This document shows positions 1 to 5,616 of a DNA stretch of 5,616 nt, in pieces. Below the pieces are notes generated by a model that worked only from the letters and a program-made list of their open reading frames with translations, searched no databases and was not told where the DNA came from. Source of the stretch: Fidelibacterota bacterium. GTDB taxonomy: Bacteria > Pseudomonadota > Alphaproteobacteria > Rhodospirillales > Rhodospirillaceae. Location of the stretch: positions 1-5,616 of the forward strand of contig CANJEU010000159.1 in assembly GCA_947473445.1 (NCBI GenBank). Direction: 5' to 3'. Positions within the stretch are counted from its first letter, which is position 1. Every line of letters begins with the position of its first letter. A program made the position numbers and the translations under genes.

Positions 1-2056
1 CGATGATCAAAATCTGGTCGATGACCCAGGCCGAGGTGGCGCGGGTTTCCGCTTTCGCCGCCTCGTCTTCGCCCTGGAAAATCGGCTTGGCGAATTCCAG
101 ATACCAGTCGCAGAACGTGCCCCACGTAAAGGTGTAGAGACCGTTGGCGGCTTCGTTGAAGCGGTAGTTGATGATGGCGCCGGACACATCGCGCGCGGCG
201 TCGGCTACTTTCGAGACGATCCACTTGTTGAGAGTCGTCGTGACCGCCTTGGGATCGAAGCTCGGCACGATGACGCATTCATTCATCTGGCAGAAACGCG
301 CGGCGTTCCAGATTTTCGTGATGAAGTTGCGGTAGCCCGCGATACGGCCTTCGGCGAGCTTGATGTCGCGTCCCTGCGCAGCCATGGCGGTCAGGGTAAA
401 GCGCACGGCATCGGTGCCGTAGCTGTTGCAGAGGTCCAGAGGGTCCAAGACGTTGCCCTTGGACTTGGACATCTTCTGGCCCTTCTCGTCACGCACCAGG
501 GCATGGATGTAAACGTCGCGGAACGGCACATCACCCATGAAGTGATGGCCCATCATCATCATGCGGGCGACCCAGAAGAAGATGATGTCAAAGCCGGTGA
601 CAAGCACGTCGCCCGGATAGTATTTGGCAAGTTCGGGAGTCTTTTCGGGCCAGCCGAGGGTGGAGAACGGCCACAGCGCCGATGAGAACCACGTGTCGAG
701 CACGTCTTCGTCGCGGACAAGCGCTACGTCCTTACCGTAATGCTTGCGCGCAAGTTCGTGTGCTTCGGCTTCGTCGTAGGCCACAAACGGATGACCATCG
801 GGCGCGTACCACGCCGGAATCTGATGCCCCCACCATAGCTGGCGCGAAATGCACCACGGCTGGATGTTGCGCATCCATTCGAAGAAGGTGTTTTCCCAGG
901 TTTTGGGCACAAAGCGCGTACGTCCGGTTTCAACCGCTTCGATGCACGGCTTCGCCAGTGTTTTCGCGTCCGCGTACCACTGGTCCGTCAGCCAAGGTTC
1001 GATCACGACGCCGGAGCGGTCCCCGTAAGGGATCTGCATGGCGTTGTCTTCGATCTTCTCGAGAAGACCACGCGCTTCCATATCGGCGACCACCATCTCG
1101 CGCACCTTGAAGCGATCGAGACCACGATATTGTTCGGGTGCCTCTTCATTGAGCTGCGCGTCGCGATCGAAAATGTTGATCATTGCAAGATTGTGGCGCT
1201 TGCCGACGGCGAAGTCGTTGAAGTCGTGGCCCGGGGTGATTTTGACCGCGCCGGTCCCCTTCTCGGGGTCGGCGTATTCATCGGGAACGATGGGTAGGCG
1301 GCGCTGCGTCAGCGGCTGAATGCAGTTTTTACCGACGAGGAGCTTGTAGCGATCGTCGTCGGGGTGCACGGCAATGCCGGTATCGCCCAACATCGTTTCG
1401 GGGCGCGTCGTGCCCACCGTAATGAAGGTATCCTCGGCACCCTCCACCGGGTACTTGAAATACCACATCTTGCCCTTCACTTCCCGGTTCTCGACTTCGA
1501 GGTCGGAGATGGCCGTGTGAAGCTTCGGATCCCAATTCACGAGACGCTTGTCGCGATAGATAAGACCTTCGCGATGCAGTTCGACGAACACTTTCGTCAC
1601 GGCCTTCGAGAGGCCTTCATCCATCGTGAAGCGCTCGCGGTTCCAATCGGGCGATGCGCCGAGGCGGCGAAGCTGGTGGGTGATGATGCCGCCGGACTGC
1701 TCTTTCCATGACCAGACGCGCTTGACGAACTCCTCGCGGCCCATGTCGCGACGGTTGACTCCTGATTGCGCGAGCTGACGCTCGACGACCATCTGCGTTG
1801 CGATACCGGCGTGATCGGTGCCTGGCTGCCACAACGCGTCATGCCCCGCCATGCGGTGATACCGGATCAGGATATCCTGCAGCGTGAATGTCAGCGCATG
1901 GCCGATGTGAAGGCTGCCCGTGACGTTGGGGGGCGGCATCATGATGGTGTAGGGCTCCGCGGAGGATTGAGGCTGTGCGCCAAAATCGCCGGACTTTTCC
2001 CAGCGGGCGTAAAGCGCCTCTTCCACGTCTTGCGGATTGTAAGTTTTGTCGAGCAT
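1..2056 (-). CDS. valS: Valyl-tRNA synthetase, 3' end beyond window
   Basis: This cytoplasmic class I aminoacyl-tRNA synthetase charges tRNA-Val with valine and hydrolyses mischarged threonine. I translated the frame through the window: about 685 codons are open with no stop or frameshift. Visible signatures, in order, are PPPNVTGSLHIGHA (residues 41-54, containing HIGH at 50-53); the CP1 editing-domain motifs TTRPETMLGD (216-225) and KITPGHDFND (272-281); QLWWGHQIPAWY (406-417); DTWFSSALW (454-462); VTGFDIIFFWVAR (from 486); and KMSKS (528-532). FCDWYLEFAKP (648-658) and WVIDQIL near the left edge belong to the start of the anticodon-binding domain. The family is usually about 880-950 residues, so roughly the last quarter, including the C-terminal coiled coil, is missing. 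The ATG is supported by AGGAAGG eight bases upstream and by the usual N-terminal distance to HIGH. It lies 133 bases downstream of popZ on the same strand and may be partly co-transcribed with it. The identification is essentially certain. Confidence 0.98.
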   Translation of the reverse strand, partial: MLDKTYNPQDVEEALYARWEKSGDFGAQPQSSAEPYTIMMPPPNVTGSLHIGHALTFTLQDILIRYHRMAGHDALWQPGTDHAGIATQMVVERQLAQSGVNRRDMGREEFVKRVWSWKEQSGGIITHQLRRLGASPDWNRERFTMDEGLSKAVTKVFVELHREGLIYRDKRLVNWDPKLHTAISDLEVENREVKGKMWYFKYPVEGAEDTFITVGTTRPETMLGDTGIAVHPDDDRYKLLVGKNCIQPLTQRRLPIVPDEYADPEKGTGAVKITPGHDFNDFAVGKRHNLAMINIFDRDAQLNEEAPEQYRGLDRFKVREMVVADMEARGLLEKIEDNAMQIPYGDRSGVVIEPWLTDQWYADAKTLAKPCIEAVETGRTRFVPKTWENTFFEWMRNIQPWCISRQLWWGHQIPAWYAPDGHPFVAYDEAEAHELARKHYGKDVALVRDEDVLDTWFSSALWPFSTLGWPEKTPELAKYYPGDVLVTGFDIIFFWVARMMMMGHHFMGDVPFRDVYIHALVRDEKGQKMSKSKGNVLDPLDLCNSYGTDAVRFTLTAMAAQGRDIKLAEGRIAGYRNFITKIWNAARFCQMNECVIVPSFDPKAVTTTLNKWIVSKVADAARDVSGAIINYRFNEAANGLYTFTWGTFCDWYLEFAKPIFQGEDEAAKAETRATSAWVIDQILII

Positions 2057-2064
2057 CGGGCGAG

Positions 2065-2071
2065 CCTTCCT
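2065..2071 (-). promoter_or_regulatory. Shine-Dalgarno of valS
   Basis: On the minus strand AGGAAGG stands eight bases before the ATG at 2056. It is the clearest ribosome binding site in the window and fixes the valS start. Confidence 0.75.
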
Positions 2072-2115
2072 AACAGAAGGCATGGGTTTACCCGCCCAGG
2101 CGCATGGGCGCAACG

Positions 2116-2153
2116 CTGACTAAAGTCAGGAAATTACGCGCGTTTTGCGCGCA
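2116..2153 (-). promoter_or_regulatory. Two hairpins in the popZ-valS gap (weak terminator or valS leader structure)
   Basis: Read on the minus strand, the first hairpin has stem TGCGCGC, loop AAAAC and GCGCGTA (2153 to 2135). It has seven pairs including one G-U, and is followed by AATTT. The second is CTGAC-TTTA-GTCAG (2129 to 2116), five perfect pairs. The G-U pair forms only in minus-strand RNA, which fits a role in popZ/valS transcripts. The T-run after the first stem is short, so full termination is doubtful; attenuation or mRNA-end protection is equally possible. No T-box element is visible. The rest of the 133-base gap also holds a repeated GCATGGG (2081 and 2102) and no clear promoter. 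Confidence 0.3.
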
Positions 2154-2189
2154 TGGAACACGCGGGTTAACGGCCGGAGGCGCGAACGG

Positions 2190-2861
2190 TTAAGGCCGTT
2201 CGGCCCTTGTCGCAATCCGCTCGACTTCCTGCTTCACGATACGTTCGACGATGTATGGCAGGTTAGAGTCGAGCCAGTGCTTCAGGATCGGCGTGCAGAT
2301 TTCGCGCACCAGTTCTTCCAGCGTCAGACCGTGATTACCAAGCGACACCGCGCGTTCGCGCGCGACAGCCTGGGCCAACTGGGAGATCGAGGCTCCCGAA
2401 GCGGCGGCGACGGCCTGAGATACCAAGCCCTCGTTATAATCGTACTGCTGATGATGGAAGTTCGGAGCCGGTTCAGGCTCCTGATGATAGTGATGCTGCT
2501 CCATCTCCTCGACCATCATTGAGTCGGTGAGTTGCAGCGGCATGTCCGGCTCAGGATCCGGATTGTAAATGGGCTCTTCTTCCTCGAGCGGCGCATCGAA
2601 AATCGAGGCAATCGGTGCCTCTTCCATGGCCGGCTCTTCCATCAGCAGGAGAGGTTCCGGCTCGGGCTCGGGTTCCGGCTCGGGTTCGGGCTCCGGCGGT
2701 GGCGGCGGAGGAGGAGGTGGTGGTGGTGGAGGTGGGGGCGGCGGAGGCGCAGCCTTCGGCGGCTCGGGCTTTGCAGCCTCGCCGTCGTCCTCGGACAAAA
2801 TCTTACGGATGGAGGCAAGAATGTCCTCCATCGATGGTTCTTGTTGGCCTTCGGCAGTCAT
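2190..2861 (-). CDS. popZ: PopZ polar organizing protein (DUF2497 family)
   Basis: PopZ self-assembles into a ribosome-excluding microdomain at the cell pole, where in Caulobacter it tethers ParB-parS centromeres and recruits cell-cycle signalling proteins. The 223-residue product shows the family's three-part plan. The N-terminal client-binding helix carries EPSMEDILASIRKILSEDD (8-26). A long, low-complexity, probably disordered acidic/proline linker spans about 27-145. The C-terminal oligomerization helices (about 179-220) carry LEELVREICTPILKHWLD and NLPYIVERIVKQEVERIA. The linker holds 18 consecutive prolines (39-56), seven Glu-Pro repeats (57-70), acidic patches, and a His/Gln-rich patch (122-139). 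It is longer than the Caulobacter protein (about 177 residues), mainly through the linker. The chosen ATG gives the usual short extension before EPSMEDIL; AGGA lies only three bases upstream, and GGGGAG twelve. The downstream neighbour valS and upstream tolC match synteny I recall from other alphaproteobacteria. The linker may need elongation factor P for translation, by inference from its proline run. Confidence 0.93.
   Translation of the reverse strand: MTAEGQQEPSMEDILASIRKILSEDDGEAAKPEPPKAAPPPPPPPPPPPPPPPPPPEPEPEPEPEPEPEPLLLMEEPAMEEAPIASIFDAPLEEEEPIYNPDPEPDMPLQLTDSMMVEEMEQHHYHQEPEPAPNFHHQQYDYNEGLVSQAVAAASGASISQLAQAVARERAVSLGNHGLTLEELVREICTPILKHWLDSNLPYIVERIVKQEVERIATRAERP
2652..2747. repeat. 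Low-complexity proline / Glu-Pro coding tract inside popZ
   Basis: The 96 bases encode 18 prolines (2694-2747) followed by seven Glu-Pro pairs (2652-2693) on the minus strand. The plus strand is therefore almost purely G-rich, with many GG and GGG runs separated by one base. All four proline codons occur (CCG, CCA, CCT, CCC), so it is not a pure trinucleotide microsatellite. Parts are locally pure, with four TGG triplets in a row at 2718-2729 and three AGG at 2709-2717, and could still change length by slippage. Confidence 0.9.
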
Positions 2862-2931
2862 GAGTCCTAACCGCTCCCCACCGGTTTTTCCGGCTATTCG
2901 TCGGGAATCTTAGTTCCAGTGGTTAAAGAAT

Positions 2932-2940
2932 TCTATAACA
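2932..2940 (-). promoter_or_regulatory. Candidate extended -10 element for popZ
   Basis: The minus strand reads TGTTATAGA, a TGn extended -10 with TATAGA as hexamer, in the most AT-rich part of the tolC-popZ gap. It would start transcription near 2925 and leave a leader of about 65 bases before the popZ ATG. No good -35 hexamer lies 16-18 bases upstream, so this is a tentative call. Confidence 0.3.
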
Positions 2941-3047
2941 CGGCCAAAGATTTAGGGGCAGACCCAAATTTATCAACCGGGCCCCCTCGCCTTCCTCCGC
3001 CTAATTTTCGCCGAATAGCTGCGGCTTCCCCAAACGAAACGTGGCGA

Positions 3048-3062
3048 CCCGCGAGCTGCGGG
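3048..3062 (-). terminator. Possible weak stem-loop downstream of tolC
   Basis: CCCGC-GAGCT-GCGGG forms a perfect five-base stem about 40 bases after the tolC stop codon. A second dyad, TCCCG-N7-CGGGA, sits at 3081-3097, closer to the stop. Neither is followed by a T-run on the minus strand, so neither is a canonical intrinsic terminator. They may protect the 3' end of the tolC message or mean nothing. Apart from these and the popZ -10 candidate, I see nothing in the 2862-3102 gap. Confidence 0.2.
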
Positions 3063-3102
3063 CCGCCATATGATTTCGTATCCCGAGCCCGCCGGGACCG
3101 CG

Positions 3103-4509
3103 CTATTGGCGCTTGTCGGTCCCCGCCGCGGCATCGCTGCCGAACGGCTTGTATTGCACGTCGTCAAAGTGCGCGATCGGATCGTAGAACGGGGTTTCGA
3201 GCATGAGGTCGGGGCCCGTGAGCTGTCCCACGGCCGAGAGAATCTGATGCGCGGCAACAAGTTGGTCACGCTGCGCGCGCACAAGTGCCACCTGCACGCC
3301 GAGGAACAACTGTTCAGCATTCAGTACGTCGAGAACGGTACGCGAGCCGACCTCGGCTTCGCGGCGCGTGCCCTCAAGGGCGATCGTGTTGGCGGCGATC
3401 GCCGAACGGTAGCTTTCAATGGAAGCCGTCGCCGACTGATAGTTTTCCCAGGCGGCCGTGGCTGTATTGCGTGCGTCGAGCTTGGCTTGATCGGCAAGCA
3501 GACTCTGCTGGCCGGAAACATGTTTTGCCTGACGGAGACGCGCGTATTCGGCGCCTTGCTGATACAGCGGAACGACGACCTGCGCGCTGGCCACGGCCTG
3601 TTCGTTGCGCGACTTGTCGGCCAGCGTATTCCACCCACGCTGATAGGTGGCATTGAGATTCACGGTCGGTAGCAGTTCGCCCTGCACCACCGTGACGTTA
3701 TCGTCCGCGGCTCTCGCCGTGTAATCGGCCACGAGATAGTTAGGGTTCTGCTCCATGGCGATATTGATGGCCGCCTCGAGCGTGGCCGGAAGATTCGCCG
3801 GGGCCATCGGCTGTACAAGGCCTTCAGGCACTTTGCCGACAACGTTGAGATACGCCGAACGAGCGAGCTGCAACGAGCTTTCCGCCTGCACCAGCGAAGC
3901 GCGCGATGCCGCCAAGCTTGCTTCGGACTGGGCAACGTCGGTGCGCGTGATTTCACCCACGCGGAAGCGATCGTTGGTCGCGTCGAGCTGCCGGCTCAGC
4001 ACTTGCACGTTATTGCGCTGGAGTTCGACGACGGCCTGAAATTGAAGGACATCGAGATAGGCGGTCGCCACCTGAAGCAGCACCTGCGATTCGGTTGCTT
4101 CAAGGCGGGCGCGCTGCGCCATCACCTGGTTGCGCGCCTGCGCCGTGCTGGCAACCGTGCGGAAGCCGCGGAACAGCTGTTGCGTGACTTGAGCATTGAG
4201 CGTTTGCTGCGTGCGCAGAGTCATGCCCGACTGGTTGACCGGACCGCCGGAGCTTCCTTGGCTGATAATTTCGCTTTCATTGCGGTTGCGAGACGCGTTG
4301 CCCGTAACCGACAAACTCGGGCGCCATCCCGACAACGCGATCGGCACGCTTTCATCAACGGCACGCAACTGGGCGCGTGCGGCGCGGAGGTTGGGATTGC
4401 CCTCATACGCGAGGGCCATAGCTTCGCGCAGGGTCTCGGCGGCGACCGGCTGTGCGAGCAGCACGACGGCGGCGCTGCATAGAAGCAGCTGTCTCAGATA
4501 GTTAGTCAT
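3103..4509 (-). CDS. tolC: TolC-family outer membrane channel of type I secretion/efflux
   Basis: This protein forms the trimeric outer membrane beta-barrel and periplasmic alpha-helical tunnel that docks onto membrane-fusion proteins of ABC secretion or RND efflux systems. An ATG at 4557 would add 16 residues in front of the signal peptide; I chose the ATG at 4509 because it directly opens one. That peptide has Arg6, a hydrophobic core (about 8-19) and a predicted cut after PVAA (24). The mature part shows two outer-membrane-efflux repeats. The first starts at LREAMALAYEGNPNLRAARA (about 27-46) and includes RFRVGEITRTDVAQSEA (about 181-197). The second starts near ATLEAAINIAMEQNPN (about 242-257) and includes VGSRTVLDVLNAEQLFL (about 387-403). 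The 468-residue length is normal for the family. There is no lipobox, which fits TolC rather than NodT/OprM-type lipoproteins. No ABC transporter or fusion protein lies beside it in this window, as is usual for a general-purpose TolC. Confidence 0.93.
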   Translation of the reverse strand: MTNYLRQLLLCSAAVVLLAQPVAAETLREAMALAYEGNPNLRAARAQLRAVDESVPIALSGWRPSLSVTGNASRNRNESEIISQGSSGGPVNQSGMTLRTQQTLNAQVTQQLFRGFRTVASTAQARNQVMAQRARLEATESQVLLQVATAYLDVLQFQAVVELQRNNVQVLSRQLDATNDRFRVGEITRTDVAQSEASLAASRASLVQAESSLQLARSAYLNVVGKVPEGLVQPMAPANLPATLEAAINIAMEQNPNYLVADYTARAADDNVTVVQGELLPTVNLNATYQRGWNTLADKSRNEQAVASAQVVVPLYQQGAEYARLRQAKHVSGQQSLLADQAKLDARNTATAAWENYQSATASIESYRSAIAANTIALEGTRREAEVGSRTVLDVLNAEQLFLGVQVALVRAQRDQLVAAHQILSAVGQLTGPDLMLETPFYDPIAHFDDVQYKPFGSDAAAGTDKRQ

Positions 4510-4541
4510 ATGGCTTTGCCCCACTAAATATTGCCAGCCAT

Positions 4542-4560
4542 CGCGTTTTGCCCACACGCG
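4542..4560 (-). promoter_or_regulatory. Inverted repeat upstream of tolC
   Basis: CGCGT and ACGCG flank a nine-base spacer about 33 bases before the tolC ATG. It could be a small leader hairpin or an operator half-site pair. I could not find a convincing -35/-10 pair for tolC next to it. The short arms may be chance in GC-rich DNA. Confidence 0.2.
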
Positions 4561-4677
4561 TTGGAACCTCTATCCGAAGAAAGTGAGGAATGCCACCGGT
4601 TTTCAGTGAATGAACTGCAACATCACGGAGAGATGAGCGGTGCGGCCACAAATGACCGCATAGCCGACTATTTACTT

Positions 4678-4729
4678 ACCCGAGAAAGATCATCCTACCC
4701 GAGAAAGCTCATCCTAATAGATCATCCTA
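4678..4729. repeat. 19-base tandem repeat, about 2.6 copies, reaching the methyltransferase stop codon
   Basis: Units at 4678-4696 (ACCCGAGAAAGATCATCCT) and 4697-4715 differ by one base (A to C at the twelfth position). A partial third copy shares AGATCATCCTA at 4719-4729. The TAG stop of the methyltransferase gene (4729-4727 on the minus strand) falls inside this third copy. The repeat then extends into the 217-base gap before tolC. The CCGAGAAAGATCATC core loosely resembles dispersed intergenic repeats known from rhizobial genomes, but I cannot verify a match. Confidence 0.85.
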
Positions 4730-5377
4730 GAAGACGAACTTCGGCTGCGGCGCGAATTCGGGCAGGTAGGCCATAATGAGGTCGAAGTCGGTACGGCTGC
4801 CCCAGGCGTCGCCGATCCGGGTGACAAGGGTCGCGCGTCCCACAGGGCCCGACCGGACCACGGCCACCAGACGGCCACCGTCGCGGAGCTGCTGCTTAAG
4901 GGCCATGGGAATTTCATTCACAGCGCCGTCGATGAGAATGACGTCGAACGGCGCTTTCGCCGGAACACCCGACGCAAGATCGCCGCGCACGACCGTGACG
5001 TTCGGAATGACCAATTCGGTCATGATCTTGCTAGCCTTCTCGGCGAAGCTCGTGTCGTTTTCGAGAACAACGACGGATTCCGCCATCCGCGCGAGAACCG
5101 CGGCGCTATAGCCGGTGCCGGCCGCGACAACGAGCGCCTTATCGCCCGGCTCGACGTCGGCAAGCTGCAGAAGACGGCCAAGAGCCATGGGTTCCATGAT
5201 ATGGCGCCCATTCCCCAACGGCTGGTCCTCATCGAGATAAGCGACGCTGCGGCGCTCGGCAGGAACGAAGTATTCCCGCGGCACTGCTTCCATCGCTGAA
5301 CTTACCAGCGGGTCGGTCACTCGGTTGGTCCGGACCTGGCTGGCGACCATTTTGCGGCGCGCGGCGGCAAAGTCCAT
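4727..5377 (-). CDS. pcm: PCMT-family (protein-L-isoaspartate O-methyltransferase-like) methyltransferase
   Basis: This 216-residue protein has the class I SAM-dependent fold and the PCMT layout. AVPREYFVP lies at 31-39, and RHIMEPMALGRLLQL at 58-72 occupies the family's substrate/catalytic motif. The SAM-binding loop is ALVVAAGTGYSAAVLA (81-96), with post-I acidic residue in VVVLEND (102-108), FDVILIDGA (144-152) and QLRDGGRLVAVV (163-174). Canonical enzymes methylate isoaspartyl residues in damaged cytosolic proteins. Here the usual ISQP is IMEP, so the conserved Ser is Met. The loop reads VVAAGTG where Pcm has LEIGTGSG, losing the acidic residue and a glycine. A similar MEP motif occurs, as I recall, in a rhizobial clade next to tolC, so this is a divergent subfamily whose substrate should not be assumed. 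The start follows GGGGG by six bases and a good promoter. It lies 217 bases upstream of tolC. Family membership is secure; activity is not. Confidence 0.85.
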   Translation of the reverse strand: MDFAAARRKMVASQVRTNRVTDPLVSSAMEAVPREYFVPAERRSVAYLDEDQPLGNGRHIMEPMALGRLLQLADVEPGDKALVVAAGTGYSAAVLARMAESVVVLENDTSFAEKASKIMTELVIPNVTVVRGDLASGVPAKAPFDVILIDGAVNEIPMALKQQLRDGGRLVAVVRSGPVGRATLVTRIGDAWGSRTDFDLIMAYLPEFAPQPKFVF

Positions 5378-5416
5378 TGAAAGCCCCCAATATTAAGTAC
5401 GTTCGAAGAAGGCCAG

Positions 5417-5445
5417 CTTATACGCGCCCCGCCGGAAATTCACAA
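5417..5445 (-). promoter_or_regulatory. Candidate sigma-70 promoter for the methyltransferase gene
   Basis: The minus strand has TTGTGA (5445-5440), a 17-base spacer and TATAAG (5422-5417). Transcription would start near 5410, about 33 bases before the ATG at 5377. Hexamers and spacing are both good. It is back to back with the tRNA promoter, whose -35 begins 47 bases to the right. Confidence 0.55.
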
Positions 5446-5490
5446 CGCTGCCCAAGGGCTTCGGACAATTGGAAAAAAGCCATTCTCACG

Positions 5491-5520
5491 CTTGACCCCG
5501 GCGGATGTGGCCATCTATAT
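5491..5520 (+). promoter_or_regulatory. Strong housekeeping promoter for the tRNA gene
   Basis: CTTGAC (5491-5496; the -35 hexamer is TTGACC at 5492-5497) and CTATAT (5515-5520) are separated by the optimal 17 bases. This matches the alphaproteobacterial consensus CTTGAC-N17-CTATAT, known for example from Sinorhizobium. The expected start is near 5527, giving a leader of about 75 bases before the tRNA at 5602. Confidence 0.75.
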
Positions 5521-5572
5521 AGCGCTTCCTTCGACGGACCCCGCCCCTGGCGGACCGGAAGAGGGATGGCGG

Positions 5573-5591
5573 TACGGGTTACCAACCCGTA
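5573..5591 (+). other. Hairpin in the tRNA 5' leader
   Basis: TACGGGTT-ACC-AACCCGTA is a perfect eight-base inverted repeat with a three-base loop (or seven pairs with a five-base loop). It ends ten bases before the tRNA. A second dyad, GGCCGT-GA-ACGGCC (5592-5605), follows directly and overlaps the first four tRNA bases. These may affect 5' processing of the precursor. The hairpin resembles an anticodon arm, but no other tRNA parts surround it. Confidence 0.5.
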
Positions 5592-5601
5592 GGCCGTGAA
5601 C

Positions 5602-5616
5602 GGCCGAGTGGCAGAG
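5602..5616 (+). tRNA. Start of a tRNA gene, probably tRNA-Cys, cut by the window edge
   Basis: The last 15 bases, GGCCGAGTGGCAGAG, fit a tRNA start: acceptor strand GGCCGAG, T8, G9, then the D-stem GCAG. They resemble alphaproteobacterial tRNA-Cys genes, which begin GGCC...TGGCAGAGTGGTTATGC. The strong tRNA-type promoter upstream, with no open reading frame after it, supports this. The anticodon lies outside the window, so the identity is inferred from memory of the D-arm. tRNA-Ser would need T8 where there is a C, and is less likely. Confidence 0.55.

Noticed and set aside
2569..2913. Plus-strand reading frame encoding a glycine- and serine-rich protein
   Set aside because: It is the antisense shadow of the popZ proline tract. 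It has no family motif and covers a firmly identified minus-strand gene.
2917..2930. TTAACC half-site upstream of popZ as a CtrA binding site
   Set aside because: No second TTAA half-site stands seven bases away, so the full CtrA motif is absent.
3070..3672. 200-codon plus-strand open frame
   Set aside because: It lies opposite tolC, whose family motifs run through the region. The frame is open because of GC-rich codon use on the other strand.
4475..4485. LLLC in the TolC signal peptide as a lipobox
   Set aside because: The residue before Cys is Leu instead of Gly/Ala/Ser, and the Cys lies before most of the hydrophobic core. A signal peptidase I site follows.
4510..4557. Upstream ATG giving a 16-residue longer TolC
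   Set aside because: The extension would bury the signal peptide behind a charged segment. The ATG at 4509 starts a standard Sec signal.
5575..5590. Anticodon-like arm (TTGGTAA loop on the minus strand, as in a tRNA-Thr)
   Set aside because: The flanks lack a D-arm, a TTC-containing T-arm and a matching acceptor stem on either strand, so it is treated as a leader hairpin.

Overview
The window reads as an ordinary chromosomal segment of an alphaproteobacterium, most likely a member of Hyphomicrobiales (Rhizobiales) or a near relative. The sequence is GC-rich. A recognisable PopZ polar-organizing protein, a family restricted to alphaproteobacteria, sits directly upstream of valS. A divergent isoaspartyl-methyltransferase-like gene lies upstream of tolC. 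The tRNA promoter at the right end matches the alphaproteobacterial housekeeping consensus (CTTGAC-N17-CTATAT) exactly. I cannot name the genus.

Four protein genes all lie on the minus strand and read from right to left: a PCMT-family methyltransferase (4727-5377), a TolC-family outer membrane channel (3103-4509), PopZ (2190-2861) and valyl-tRNA synthetase (1-2056). The valS gene runs off the left edge, so its 3' end is missing. The gaps between them (217, 241 and 133 bases) are long for a tight operon. Each gap holds small hairpins, repeats or possible promoter elements, so partly independent transcription is likely. At the right edge a plus-strand tRNA gene begins, probably tRNA-Cys; only its first 15 bases are present. 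It has its own strong promoter and diverges from the methyltransferase gene.

The genes do not form one pathway. ValS and the tRNA serve translation, TolC is the outer membrane exit duct of type I secretion and efflux systems, and PopZ builds the polar microdomain that anchors chromosome centromeres and cell-cycle regulators. From memory, the tolC-popZ-valS order also occurs in other alphaproteobacteria, so this is conserved core synteny rather than an acquired island. I see no mobile element, CRISPR array, defence system or other clear novel system.

The points most worth a second look are the extreme proline and Glu-Pro tract in PopZ, with its G-rich complementary strand; the missing canonical motif residues in the methyltransferase; a 19-base tandem repeat that overlaps the methyltransferase stop codon; and the long structured leader in front of the tRNA.
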